Source of the DNA: Intrasporangium calvum DSM 43043
GTDB taxonomy: Bacteria; Actinomycetota; Actinomycetes; Actinomycetales; Dermatophilaceae
Length of the DNA: 64,000 nt
Reading direction: 5' to 3'
Assembly: GCF_000184685.1 (NCBI RefSeq)
Contig: NC_014830.1
Coordinates: 1,240,001 to 1,304,000 of the forward strand
Shown in pieces: positions 34,791-43,056 of the stretch. Every line of letters begins with the position of its first letter. Position 1 is the stretch's first letter. The notes beneath the pieces were generated by a model. The model saw only the letters and a program-made list of their open reading frames with translations, was not told where the DNA came from and did not search any database. Position numbers and translations under genes: made by a program.

Positions 34791-36834
34791 TTCTTGCCGC
34801 GAAAGTGCGCCCCTCGACCTAGACCGGGCCGCGGCTATTGTCCGACGATCGCTGCCTCGCGATGTCTCCGACGACGCGCGGACACGTGCCACGAGGCACA
34901 TCCGAGATGGAATCGTCGACGTTCCCCAGTCCGGCCTCCTGAGAGTGACCACCGACATGGACTCCGAGGCCTGGAGCGACAGCTCGGACCGCTCCCGAGG
35001 GCGCTACGTCCATGGGTTCATCTTCCTTCGCGACCTCGCCGGCCTGATGGCGTCCGACTTGGCGCCGCAGAACTCCTCTCCTGCGCGTTTCGCCTTGGAT
35101 CTGCTGCGGGCGTGGGAAGGCCGCCACCCGCTTGCAGCCTCATCGGCAGCCGTACACCCCATGGCCTACCACGACGAGACGACTGCCCAGCGCATGCTGC
35201 ACGTCTTGGCGATCGTTGACAAGATCAGTGCGTTGGGGGATGACGAGCGGACGTGGATACGCGCATTTCTCGATGGGACGGCGAAGCTGTTGGCGAGTCA
35301 AGACTTCCACGCGGGGCTCAATAACCACGGTATGTTCCAAGATGTTGCGTTGTTCTCGTGGGCGTGTCTTGCTGACTGGCGGAATCGACGGGTTCGCCTC
35401 GAGTACCTGTTCACAGCCAACGACCGCCTCCTTGATTACTTCCGGCAAAGCTTCACGCGGGAAGGAGTGCATATCGAGAACGCGCCGAACTACCACGTTC
35501 TCATCGCCAGATACCTCAAACAGCACACTGAACTCGCCCGGGCCGCTGGGCTGGATCAGCTCAACGAGCTCGAGGAGGTCCTCGCACAGGCGGCGGTTTA
35601 TGCAACTCATGCCGTACGTCCCGACGGGTCTTTTCCGCTCGTGAGCGACACCCAGGCGACCCATTTGGCGACGGTGGCTCGTGAGGTCTTCGCCGACGAG
35701 GAGTTTCTGTATGCCGCTACCGCAGGGGTTCAGGGGATGCGCCCGTCGAAGCGTGTCCTCGTCCTTCCGGACTCCGGATACGCGATCTACCGGTCTGCAT
35801 GGGGAGATCCAGACGCAACCTATGTCTACTTCTCGGCCGCCTACAACTCGGGCTACCACAAGCACTCCGACGAGAATTCGTTCTGGCTGACCAGTGAGGG
35901 AGTCGATCTCCTCGCCGAAGCGGGACCAAACGGATACACCTACGACGACCCCTTCACCCGCTATGCCTACTCTCAATTCGCGCACAACACTCTCGTGGTG
36001 GACGGACGGAGCACACCCCGGGCAGACGGACACGTCAACCATGTGGAACTCCTGCCTCTTTACGTGGGTCCAGACCGGTTCAAGGTGCTCGGACGCAATG
36101 CGCGCCTCAGCGGGGCGGTACACGATCGGACCTTCGAAGTGGTGGAACACAGCGGCCGGCACCCAATGATCCTCGTGACAGACGAAGTGCGCGCCTCAAG
36201 CCGGCACGTGTACGACATCTACTGGCACGTCGGCGATGGGCTGGACGTCCACCTTCGTGGGGATGGGTTCGACCTCACGAAGGATGGTTTCACTCGCATG
36301 TCTCTGACCCTGACAACGCGCGAGGACGTCGCGATCACCGTTCATCGCGGTGAGGGACCGCCGGAGCCGCTCGGCTGGCGCTTCTCACGCTTCGGGCGCA
36401 AGACGCCGTGCATAGTCGTTCGCATGCGCCTGCGGGGCGCCGACGTGATCATCGACTCGGCCATCACGCTCCCGGACGAGCCTGCCCTCTATGACAAGAC
36501 AGACGCGGTGACCTCTTGCTACCACAATGACGCTCTTGCGACCGAGACGTCCTGGGAAGCGACCTCCACAAGGGAGCCGTCCCTAACGGTCCACGTCGCC
36601 GCCGACGGGGGCGGAAGGGCGCTCACGGCCACCATGCAGGTCTCAGGGTTCGCCCAGTACGCATTCAAGCTCTACCGAGGCTCCAGCTTGGTCGCAGAAG
36701 TGGGCTATTCCGCGCGCTCGCACGTGCGGTGGGCCGGGCTGGAGCCCGGCCGGTATCGCGTCAGGGGATACGCGAGGGAGCGCTACGGCTCACCCGTGAA
36801 CGCTGAGACCAGTGAGTCTGTTTTCATCCGATGA
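34783..36834 (+). CDS. Heparinase II/III-like polysaccharide lyase family protein
   Basis: GTG at 34783 overlaps the previous gene; 683 residues, no signal peptide. An alpha-toroid N-terminal domain includes HAGLNNHGMFQDVALFSWAC and ENAPNYHVLIARYL, where the Asn/His/Tyr catalytic residues of the family lie. A beta-sandwich with GYHKHSDENSFWLTSEGVDL carries the HxHxD-type motif. A C-terminal ~90-residue domain (YAFKLYRGSSLVAEVGYS) is similar in pattern to the severed C-terminal piece of the DUF6270 gene at 36847. In glycan clusters such proteins may trim or edit uronate-containing polymer; cytoplasmic location is odd for a lyase. Confidence 0.8.
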   Translation: MLDSCRESAPLDLDRAAAIVRRSLPRDVSDDARTRATRHIRDGIVDVPQSGLLRVTTDMDSEAWSDSSDRSRGRYVHGFIFLRDLAGLMASDLAPQNSSPARFALDLLRAWEGRHPLAASSAAVHPMAYHDETTAQRMLHVLAIVDKISALGDDERTWIRAFLDGTAKLLASQDFHAGLNNHGMFQDVALFSWACLADWRNRRVRLEYLFTANDRLLDYFRQSFTREGVHIENAPNYHVLIARYLKQHTELARAAGLDQLNELEEVLAQAAVYATHAVRPDGSFPLVSDTQATHLATVAREVFADEEFLYAATAGVQGMRPSKRVLVLPDSGYAIYRSAWGDPDATYVYFSAAYNSGYHKHSDENSFWLTSEGVDLLAEAGPNGYTYDDPFTRYAYSQFAHNTLVVDGRSTPRADGHVNHVELLPLYVGPDRFKVLGRNARLSGAVHDRTFEVVEHSGRHPMILVTDEVRASSRHVYDIYWHVGDGLDVHLRGDGFDLTKDGFTRMSLTLTTREDVAITVHRGEGPPEPLGWRFSRFGRKTPCIVVRMRLRGADVIIDSAITLPDEPALYDKTDAVTSCYHNDALATETSWEATSTREPSLTVHVAADGGGRALTATMQVSGFAQYAFKLYRGSSLVAEVGYSARSHVRWAGLEPGRYRVRGYARERYGSPVNAETSESVFIR

Positions 36835-36846
36835 TGACCGCGGGGC

Positions 36847-37056
36847 CTACCGCAAGCGGAGCCGTTCGCTCACCATGGCAATGCGTTCTCCTTGGTCGTC
36901 CTTGACGAAGGCTCGAACGTAGAACGGCCCAGTCCCGCGTCCGGCGACGTGGAAGACGCGAAGCGGTGAGCGGCCGTAGTGCACCTTCTCGATGGGCTCC
37001 CCAGCGGCATACAGGTGGAACGCGAAGGCCCGCCCCGCGGGCGGTCGAACCGTGGC
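36847..37056 (-). pseudogene. Severed 3' end of the DUF6270 gene at 38559-39425
   Basis: About 70 residues (ATVRPPAGRAFAFHLYAAGE to the end VSERLRLR) have no good start; an ATG at 37071 comes from the ISL3 end. Removing ISL3 (37065-38558) and one AGTAAGCT copy joins the frame ...RQSASAELT directly to ATVRPPAGRAF. The piece is a small beta domain like the C-terminus of the neighbouring heparinase-like protein. Confidence 0.8.
36998..37012 (-). repeat. Dispersed 15-mer, two mismatches
   Basis: TCCCCAGCGGCATAC, encoding YAAGE in the severed DUF6270 end. It is the only copy seen between 17.6 and 42.5 kb and could be coincidental. Confidence 0.5.
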
Positions 37057-37064
37057 AGTAAGCT

Positions 37065-38558
37065 GGCTCATCGAACTTAGCCGGGCAGTGTGTGGTGAGT
37101 CGTGGCTGACGCCCGCCGGTGTTGGCGGGTGCAGGCCCACCGTATCCGGCGTCTCTGGTTGACCGGATTGCGGAAGCCGAAGGCGTCCCGTCCGACGTGC
37201 TTGGCGAGGCGGTTGTAGCCCTCGGAGCGGGCGTTGGTGTAGCCGGTGGTGATCGCGGCGAGCACGGCCGGCCACCAGGTCTCGATGGTCTGCGCGAGGC
37301 GGTGGGCCTCGGGCAGGTCACTCGCGGCGGCCTGGGCGTAGAACCGGTACAGCCGGTGCGAGATGAGCTCACGGTCCGCGCCCGGGGCCAGCGCGAGCAG
37401 GGAGCGCAGTCGCTCCTTCACGGCGTACGCGTGCAGCACCTCGGCGCCCGGCTCGCCCGCGTCGACCAGCGCGTTCCAGAGCCTCGCGAACGCATCGTGG
37501 GTGAGCCGTTCGTGGCCGAGCAGCAGCCGCCGGCGGGCGGCCCACTCGGGGTCCTTCTTCCGGCCGCGGCGGCCGCGGGCCTGCCGGGTGGCGTGCTGGC
37601 GCACCTCGGTGAGCATCTGGTTGCCGAGTGCGACGAGGTGGAACTTGTCGGCGACCAGGACCGCGTCCGGAAGGGCGTCGCGCACGGCCTTGGCGTACGA
37701 GGCGGACAAGTCGATCGCCACATGCGTCACCTGCGTCCTCCACGCATCCGGCTGGCCGGCAAGCCAGCCGGCTACAGACGAGGCGGTCCGTCCGTCGATG
37801 TGCGCGAGCAGCCCGGCCGTGCCGGCCGCGTCCACGACGGCGGTGTGCCACCGGTCGTGCAGCACCTTCCACCGACCCGTCACCGGGTCTTGGGCCCAGA
37901 CCGGCTTGCCGCGGCGGGTCTCGTCGATCCCGAGCACGGCCACCGCCGGCAGCTCCTGCTCGAGGAGAGGGGTGACGTGCTCGACGAACGCGGCGTGCGC
38001 GACCGGCCAGGACACCCCGTGCGCCCGGGCCGCGGCCAGCACGCAGGAGAACCCGTCGGCGACACCGGCCCCGACCAGCTGCCGCAGCCGCATGGTCAGC
38101 CGCGTACGGGCCGGGACCTGCGGCAGGGACTCAGTGAACGTCACTCTGTCACAGAGCGGTTCGCGACACCGCCACCTCGTCTTGTGCCACACCAGCCGCA
38201 ACGGCACCCGACCGTGCGGCACATCCCGTGGGCGGGTACGGACTCGTTCCTTGACCGAGGTGGAGAACACCCCGCAGGACGGGCACGCCGCCGCCGTCTC
38301 GTCCTCGGTGACCACGTGCACCACCCGTCCCCCGAACGCGTCGAGCTCAACTCGCTGCACGGCGACCCCCTCCAGGCCGAGCAGCCGGGAGGCGTGCTCA
38401 GCCGGGTCGTGGACATGCTGACATTGCGTAGGCTGGCTCAAGCCCGTGACCTCACTTCGTGACACGACTGCGTAGACAACAGCCATGATCACCGAGGTCA
38501 CGGGCCCCTCACGTCACCGACGCGGACCCGGACCCTGCCCGGCTAACTTCGAAGACCC
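37065..38558 (-). mobile_element. ISL3 family insertion sequence with exact 8-bp target duplication
   Basis: The 1494-bp element has ends matching at about 22 of 26 bases (37065-37090 and 38533-38558), sharing TTAGCCGGGCAG. AGTAAGCT lies outside both ends (37057-37064 and 38559-38566), an exact 8-bp duplication as expected for ISL3. The transposase stop lies in the left repeat. It splits a DUF6270 gene. Confidence 0.95.
37077..38501 (-). CDS. ISL3 family transposase
   Basis: 474 residues if read from ATG 38501; the true start may be a little further in. The N-terminal zinc-binding region has AACPSCGVF and a later Cys pair in TRWRCREPLCDRV. The DDE-type catalytic domain shows VAVLGIDETRRGKPVW, VTHVAIDLSASYAKAV, DAVLVADKFHLVALGNQ and the final Glu in TNARSEGYNRLAKHVGRDAF. 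The frame is intact, so the element may be mobile. Confidence 0.93.
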   Translation of the reverse strand: MTSVIMAVVYAVVSRSEVTGLSQPTQCQHVHDPAEHASRLLGLEGVAVQRVELDAFGGRVVHVVTEDETAAACPSCGVFSTSVKERVRTRPRDVPHGRVPLRLVWHKTRWRCREPLCDRVTFTESLPQVPARTRLTMRLRQLVGAGVADGFSCVLAAARAHGVSWPVAHAAFVEHVTPLLEQELPAVAVLGIDETRRGKPVWAQDPVTGRWKVLHDRWHTAVVDAAGTAGLLAHIDGRTASSVAGWLAGQPDAWRTQVTHVAIDLSASYAKAVRDALPDAVLVADKFHLVALGNQMLTEVRQHATRQARGRRGRKKDPEWAARRRLLLGHERLTHDAFARLWNALVDAGEPGAEVLHAYAVKERLRSLLALAPGADRELISHRLYRFYAQAAASDLPEAHRLAQTIETWWPAVLAAITTGYTNARSEGYNRLAKHVGRDAFGFRNPVNQRRRIRWACTRQHRRASATTHHTLPG

Positions 38559-39425
38559 AGTAAGCTCTGCCGACGCACTCTGACGGAGTGTGACGACAGA
38601 AGGCGAGTCCTGCCTCCGCAGCGAGACGACGGCTGGCCCGACGGTCTGACTTCTTGGCTCAAGGCCCACATTGACGCAGAAACGCTCGATTTCCTGTGCT
38701 AGGGCGGCGTAGGTCTCGTCGTCATAGTGAAAGGGCGCCACACCCCAGCGATGGTCCGGCTCGGAGGCAACCGGGATGTTGGCGCCCAGAACATCCAGAC
38801 CACAGGTCTCAGCCAGGATGTCGACATACTCACCAAACACCGGGTTCATGTTGGCTCCCGAGAGCCCGAAGCTTTTAGGAGCTTCACCGTCACCCCCACC
38901 CCTCACTCGATCTGCCCAGGCTGGGGCGAGAAGGGCCGTGCATTGACGCAGGGACAGATCCTCGAGCAGTTCTCCGAGTCGCCTGGCGGCGGAGGCGAAC
39001 AGCTGACGGTGGCGATCGGACCCCATCTCTAGCCTAATGCGATCCGGCGCGGCCTCCCGCCGCAGGTGACGTCGCTCGACCGAGTCGGTCCAGAAGCCTG
39101 TGGCCCGAGGAAGCACCCCGAGTCGCTCATCCACGAGGTCCAGCAGGAGTAGGTCAGTGGTTGCGGCATGCTTCCGCAGGCTCTGAGGGAGTGAGGAATC
39201 CTCGTCCCCGGCGAGCATGCGGCGCTGGAAAGAACTGCTTAGCCCGCTGTGGTCGACGTGCCCCCCTGCCGGAGGGCCGAAAGCGCTGATGAGGCTCTGT
39301 CGGGCGACGTAGTCCACGAGCGTGTAGCCGAGCGGACGAAGGAACTCGAATGTGTCCCTGGAGACACAGCTCCCGTAGAGGAAAGTGTGTATCGACCGTG
39401 GCTCCTCAGACCTCATTTTCGTCAA
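38514..39425 (-). pseudogene. DUF6270 gene, 5' part, truncated by ISL3
   Basis: Starts MTKMRSEEPRSIHTFLYGSC with the DUF6270 signature FLYGSCVSRDTFEFL and VDYVARQSLIS. Later TDLLLLDLVDERLGV and HRWGVAPFHYDDETYAALA match its relative at 34059. The last ~15 codons before the stop at 38514 come from the ISL3 end. The original gene continued into 36847-37056 and added a small beta domain. The DUF6270 core is complete, so a shortened product could still work. It is oriented with, and upstream of, nothing but the IS; the wzt gene lies 42 nt further upstream on the same strand. Confidence 0.8.
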
Positions 39426-39466
39426 TTGCCCACGCTCCTCTGGCTAGTCTTTCCTCTCGCTCAAGG

Positions 39467-40411
39467 CTAGAGGTTGCGGCGGTGGCGGGAGATGTACCTC
39501 TTCGAGGTGCTGTCGTGCGGTGCCACGTGGGTCAGTCGCAGCTGCGCTCGGGCGTCGTGCAGGAGCTTCTCCGCCTTCTCGTGCTCACCCTTGGAGACGT
39601 TCCAGGCCCACCAGCGGTAGGCGCGCGCGGTCTCGTAGGCAGGTCCGTCCAGCACCATCTCGCCCTTGTGCAGCCAGATCGCTCGTGTGCACATCTCCTC
39701 GATGGTCTGGGCGGCGTGGGACACGAGGAAGATGGTGCCCGCCTCGCGGCGGATCTCGGCCATCCGCGCCTCACTCCGCTCCTTGGTGGCCGCGTCACCG
39801 GTCGCCAACGCTTCGTCGATGAGGAGGATCTCGGGGCGAGCCGACGCCGCGATGGCGAAGCGCAGTCGTGCCCCCATGCCGGAGGAGTACGTCTTCATCG
39901 GCAGGTGGATCGAGTCGCCCAGCCCCGCGAGCTCCACGACGTCGGGGATGGCTTCCCTGACTTCGCGTGGGGTCTTGCCCATGGCGAGCAGGCCGAGCCG
40001 CACGTTGGCCAGGCCGGACATCTCTGGCATGAGCGCGGCGTTGACGCCGAGGAAGGACGGCGTGGCCGTGGCGAGCACGGTGCCTCGGGTCGGCGTCTCC
40101 AGGCCGGCGATGACCCTCAGGAGCGTGCTCTTGCCGGAGCCGTTGTGGCCGACGACGCCGATCGATTCGCCGGACCTGGCGACGAAGGTGACGTTGCGCA
40201 CGGCCTTGACGGTGACGTTGCGGGACCAGCCGAGCCGCGACTTCAGCCCACCCGTTCCGCGCTCGCTCGTGGGCACGCGGTAGTGGACCGAGAGGTTGCG
40301 GACCATGACGGTCGGCTCCCCGATGGGCACGATGATGCCCTTCTTCGGGGTCTCCTCGGGCATCCCCTCCGGCAGATCCAGGCCCCCGCTGGCCAAGGCT
40401 TCCTCAGGCAC
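39467..40411 (-). CDS. wzt: Polysaccharide ABC exporter, ATP-binding subunit (Wzt/TagH type)
   Basis: Read from GTG 40411 (VPEEALASGGLDLPEG), overlapping the permease stop by 8 nt; 314 residues. Walker A GVVGHNGSGKSTLL, signature TYSSGMGARLRF, Walker B EILLIDEALATGD and switch His in FLVSHAAQ are all present. The ~45-residue tail after the nucleotide-binding domain is too short to be the carbohydrate-binding domain of O9a-type Wzt, so it resembles TagH or short Wzt. Together with the permease it should export a lipid-linked polysaccharide. Confidence 0.92.
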   Translation of the reverse strand: MPEEALASGGLDLPEGMPEETPKKGIIVPIGEPTVMVRNLSVHYRVPTSERGTGGLKSRLGWSRNVTVKAVRNVTFVARSGESIGVVGHNGSGKSTLLRVIAGLETPTRGTVLATATPSFLGVNAALMPEMSGLANVRLGLLAMGKTPREVREAIPDVVELAGLGDSIHLPMKTYSSGMGARLRFAIAASARPEILLIDEALATGDAATKERSEARMAEIRREAGTIFLVSHAAQTIEEMCTRAIWLHKGEMVLDGPAYETARAYRWWAWNVSKGEHEKAEKLLHDARAQLRLTHVAPHDSTSKRYISRHRRNL

Positions 40412-41312
40412 GGCCGTACTCCTCCTCCGCCTGCCAGAAGTAGAGGAACCCCAGCGCCGGCGTGACGACGGCCCAGGCGCCCAAGGTGAACCAGAGCTTG
40501 AGGTCGGGGGTCGTGCCATAGACCAGCAGCTCGCGCGACAGCTCGATCGCACAGTAGGCCGGGTTGAGCTGGACGATCTCGAGCAACGTCGGGTGAGTGA
40601 TGAACCTTTCCATGGAGAACATCACGCCCGACCCGTAGAGCCAGAAGCGCGAGATGAAGGCGAGCACATGCCGCACGTCCGGGATGGCACTCGTGAGCCG
40701 GGCGGCGTAGAAGATCAGCCCGGCGTTGAACATCATCAGGAGCAGGAAGACGAGCGGGAAGAGCGCCCACCGCCACGTGATCACCGCGTGCGGCGGGATC
40801 ACCGTGATCATCAGCAGCATGGTGATGATGACCGGGATCATCGACAGGGACTCGCGGATGAGTAAGGCGATGGGGATGGCGGCCCGGGGGAAGGAGAACG
40901 CCCGGATGAGGTTCTTCCCCGCGTTCATCACGCCGGCGCCCCCGGTGAGCGACCGTGACGTGAAGGAGAACATGAACACGCCGACCAGGAGGAAGCCGAT
41001 GAAGTTCTCCACGCCGCGGCTCGTGCCCAGAACCAGCCCGAAGATGACGTAGTAGGCGAAGCCGTCGAGGATAGGTCGCCCGATGAGCCAGAGGTTGCCG
41101 AGCAGCGTGTCCTTGTTGCCTGAGAAGGCCTTCGCCCGGGCGTCCGCCCAGATGAAGTGCCGACGCTGGTGCAGGCCCCAGACGTAGCGCCCGAGGCTCG
41201 GTCGCACCCCCACCGGGGACAGGCGGCTGATGTCGACCCGCTCGAAGTTGACCACGTCGAGCTCGTCCAACGGCGACTGGCGGAGCTGTCGCCGGTGCGA
41301 GTCACGCGCCAC
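40404..41312 (-). CDS. wzm: Polysaccharide ABC exporter, permease subunit (Wzm/TagG type)
   Basis: The ABC-2 type permease has six membrane helices; I take GTG 41312 (VARDSHRRQLRQ), which has a G-rich ribosome site and overlaps the upstream glycosyltransferase by 11 nt (302 residues). An ATG at 41333 is also possible. HFIWADARAKAFSGNKDTLLG is the cytoplasmic lead-in typical of the family, and the late QLNPAYCAIELSRELLVYG loop matches TagG/Wzm. Works with the ATPase encoded directly downstream. Confidence 0.9.
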   Translation of the reverse strand: MARDSHRRQLRQSPLDELDVVNFERVDISRLSPVGVRPSLGRYVWGLHQRRHFIWADARAKAFSGNKDTLLGNLWLIGRPILDGFAYYVIFGLVLGTSRGVENFIGFLLVGVFMFSFTSRSLTGGAGVMNAGKNLIRAFSFPRAAIPIALLIRESLSMIPVIITMLLMITVIPPHAVITWRWALFPLVFLLLMMFNAGLIFYAARLTSAIPDVRHVLAFISRFWLYGSGVMFSMERFITHPTLLEIVQLNPAYCAIELSRELLVYGTTPDLKLWFTLGAWAVVTPALGFLYFWQAEEEYGRA

Positions 41313-43056
41313 GGGACACCCCCAACCCTTCATAGATCGCCCGATACGTCTCGGCCTGCGCCCCCCAGGTGCGGGTCCGGGCGAAACGCTGACCGCCAGC
41401 ACCCAACCGTGCCATGAGGTCCGCGTCCGCTGCCAGTCGACGCAGCGCCGCCGCCAACCCGTGAGGATCGCCAGCAGGAGCCACGAGACCGCTGCCGGGC
41501 TCCACGACGACCTCGGCCAGAGCCGGCAGGTCAGAGGCGACCACGGGCCGACCCAGCGCCATCGCCTCGATCGGCTTGAGCGGTGTCACGGTGCGGCAGA
41601 CCTCGGTGTCGAGGCGCGGCACGACGAAGGCATCCAGCGCCTGGTGCCACCGCACGGCCTCCTCCCGCGGCACCCGCCCCGGCAGCACGATCGCATCCGA
41701 GATGTCGAGCCGCTCGGCCAGCCGTCTCAGGCCGGGCCGAGCCACGCCCTCGCCCGCGATGGCGCAGCGCACCGGCAGGCCCTCCTCCCGGAGCAGCGCC
41801 ACCGCGCGAATGAGCACGTCGAAGCCCTCGTAGTCGACGATCGACGACACCGACCCGACCCAGAAGCCGTCCTGCGGCAGCCCCAGCGACGCGCGCGCCT
41901 CGGCGGGCGTCTCAGCGCGCTCGAGCAGGCCGGCGTCCACCGCGTTGGGGACCAGCGAGATCCGCTCCGCCGGCACCCCTTGGGCCACCAGGTCGTCGCG
42001 CAGCGCCGTCGACAGGGTCACCACGTGGTCGGCGGCGAGCGCCATCTCGGTCTCGCGGGCGCGGGCGAGCAGGTAGCGCTCGCTCGTCGCGGCGCGCTCC
42101 TGGTCCTCCGGCGGCCGCCGTGCGAGCCAGGACTTCTCGAGCTGCCCGCGCACCTCATAGACCCACGGCACCCCGAGCGCGTCAGCGGCCGCCTGGGCGG
42201 TGAGCGCGTTGGGGTAGTGCGTCGTCGTGTGGAGCACCGTCGCACCGAACTCGCGCCCTCGCTGCACCACGGCCTCGACCGTCTGCTCGAGCCGGCCCGT
42301 CGGCGTCGCGGCCAGCCGCGCCGGCACGACCCGGCGATACGTGATGCCATCCACGACATCGACGTCCTTCGCCTGCGGCAGGCCCACGACGACCGGATAT
42401 CCGATCCGGGTCATCGCCTCCACCGTCATCCCGGCCGCCTGCTGCGCCCGGAGGATGGCGTGGCTGCGCAGTGAGTAGCCGGACTGCGTCCACGGCAGGG
42501 AGTTGATGAGCAGATGAAGCGCCCGTATGCCGCTGGGCTCGCTCCCCGACGCCACCGACCTCGCTGCTGGGGCGGGGAGACGGAACCCCGGCGTGAGGAG
42601 GTCGCGCTCGGAAGCGAGCACAGCGGCATACCGCTGACCTCCGCGTCGCGGAGACGTCGACGCGACGGCAGCCGCCTCGCTCACGTCACCTCGCGCCCAG
42701 GCGGACCGGGCCCGCAGCAGGGGAGCGGCGTCGAGGGGGGCGGTGCCGCCGAGGACGATGTCGATCTCGGCGCCGACCCGGCGGGCGATGCGCGAGGAGG
42801 GCTGCGCGTGCGCGAGCGACTGGCGCGCGTCCGCGGGGTGGTCCGCGAGGAAGTGCGCGAGCGCGTGCCGGACCGATGCGGCTGAGCCCCCGGAGAGCAG
42901 CGCGGACGCGACCCGCGACCGGACGGGGGAGGGCAGGCGGCGCAGGGTCTGGACGGACAGCAGCATCGGGTCGTCCTGTGCGTGCCGCGCCGCGGTGCGG
43001 CCGAGGAGGACGACGTTGCGGGCGACCGATCGGAGTGCAGTGGACCGGTCAGCCAC
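41302..43056 (-). CDS. GT4 family glycosyltransferase
   Basis: 584 residues, ATG 43056. The first ~165 residues are an Ala/Arg-rich helical region of unknown role. The GT-B core begins at ~176 (ALHLLINSLPWTQSGYSLRS), with HYPNALTAQAAADALGVPWV, the linker VGSVSSIVDYEGFDVLIRAV, and the acidic nucleotide-sugar region RLDTEVCRTVTPLKPIEAMA. It is related in pattern to the first domain of the 1491-residue enzyme (both have TNGYS/QSGYS and PLKP-EA). Two copies of the dispersed 15-mer lie in its N-terminal half. It overlaps genes on both sides, so it belongs to the export operon. Confidence 0.88.
   Translation of the reverse strand: MADRSTALRSVARNVVLLGRTAARHAQDDPMLLSVQTLRRLPSPVRSRVASALLSGGSAASVRHALAHFLADHPADARQSLAHAQPSSRIARRVGAEIDIVLGGTAPLDAAPLLRARSAWARGDVSEAAAVASTSPRRGGQRYAAVLASERDLLTPGFRLPAPAARSVASGSEPSGIRALHLLINSLPWTQSGYSLRSHAILRAQQAAGMTVEAMTRIGYPVVVGLPQAKDVDVVDGITYRRVVPARLAATPTGRLEQTVEAVVQRGREFGATVLHTTTHYPNALTAQAAADALGVPWVYEVRGQLEKSWLARRPPEDQERAATSERYLLARARETEMALAADHVVTLSTALRDDLVAQGVPAERISLVPNAVDAGLLERAETPAEARASLGLPQDGFWVGSVSSIVDYEGFDVLIRAVALLREEGLPVRCAIAGEGVARPGLRRLAERLDISDAIVLPGRVPREEAVRWHQALDAFVVPRLDTEVCRTVTPLKPIEAMALGRPVVASDLPALAEVVVEPGSGLVAPAGDPHGLAAALRRLAADADLMARLGAGGQRFARTRTWGAQAETYRAIYEGLGVSRGA
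42525..42539 (+). repeat. Dispersed 15-mer, exact copy
   Basis: GTATGCCGCTGGGCT with CGCTCCC following, inside the GT4 gene (antisense to it), encoding SEPSGIRA. Confidence 0.85.
42617..42631 (-). repeat. Dispersed 15-mer, one mismatch
   Basis: AGCACAGCGGCATAC in the same GT4 gene, 77 bp from and inverted relative to the copy at 42525. It encodes YAAVLA. Confidence 0.65.

Noticed and set aside
37069-37076. ISL3 ends placed at 37077/38546 with an imperfect duplication CATCGAAC/CTTCGAAG
   Set aside because: These bases are part of longer inverted repeats; moving the ends to 37065/38558 gives an exact 8-bp duplication and a restored frame.
41333-41402. Longer N-terminus for the ABC permease
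   Set aside because: It would overlap the upstream GT4 gene by up to 101 nt and adds Arg/Pro-rich sequence; the GTG at 41312 fits the coupled arrangement.
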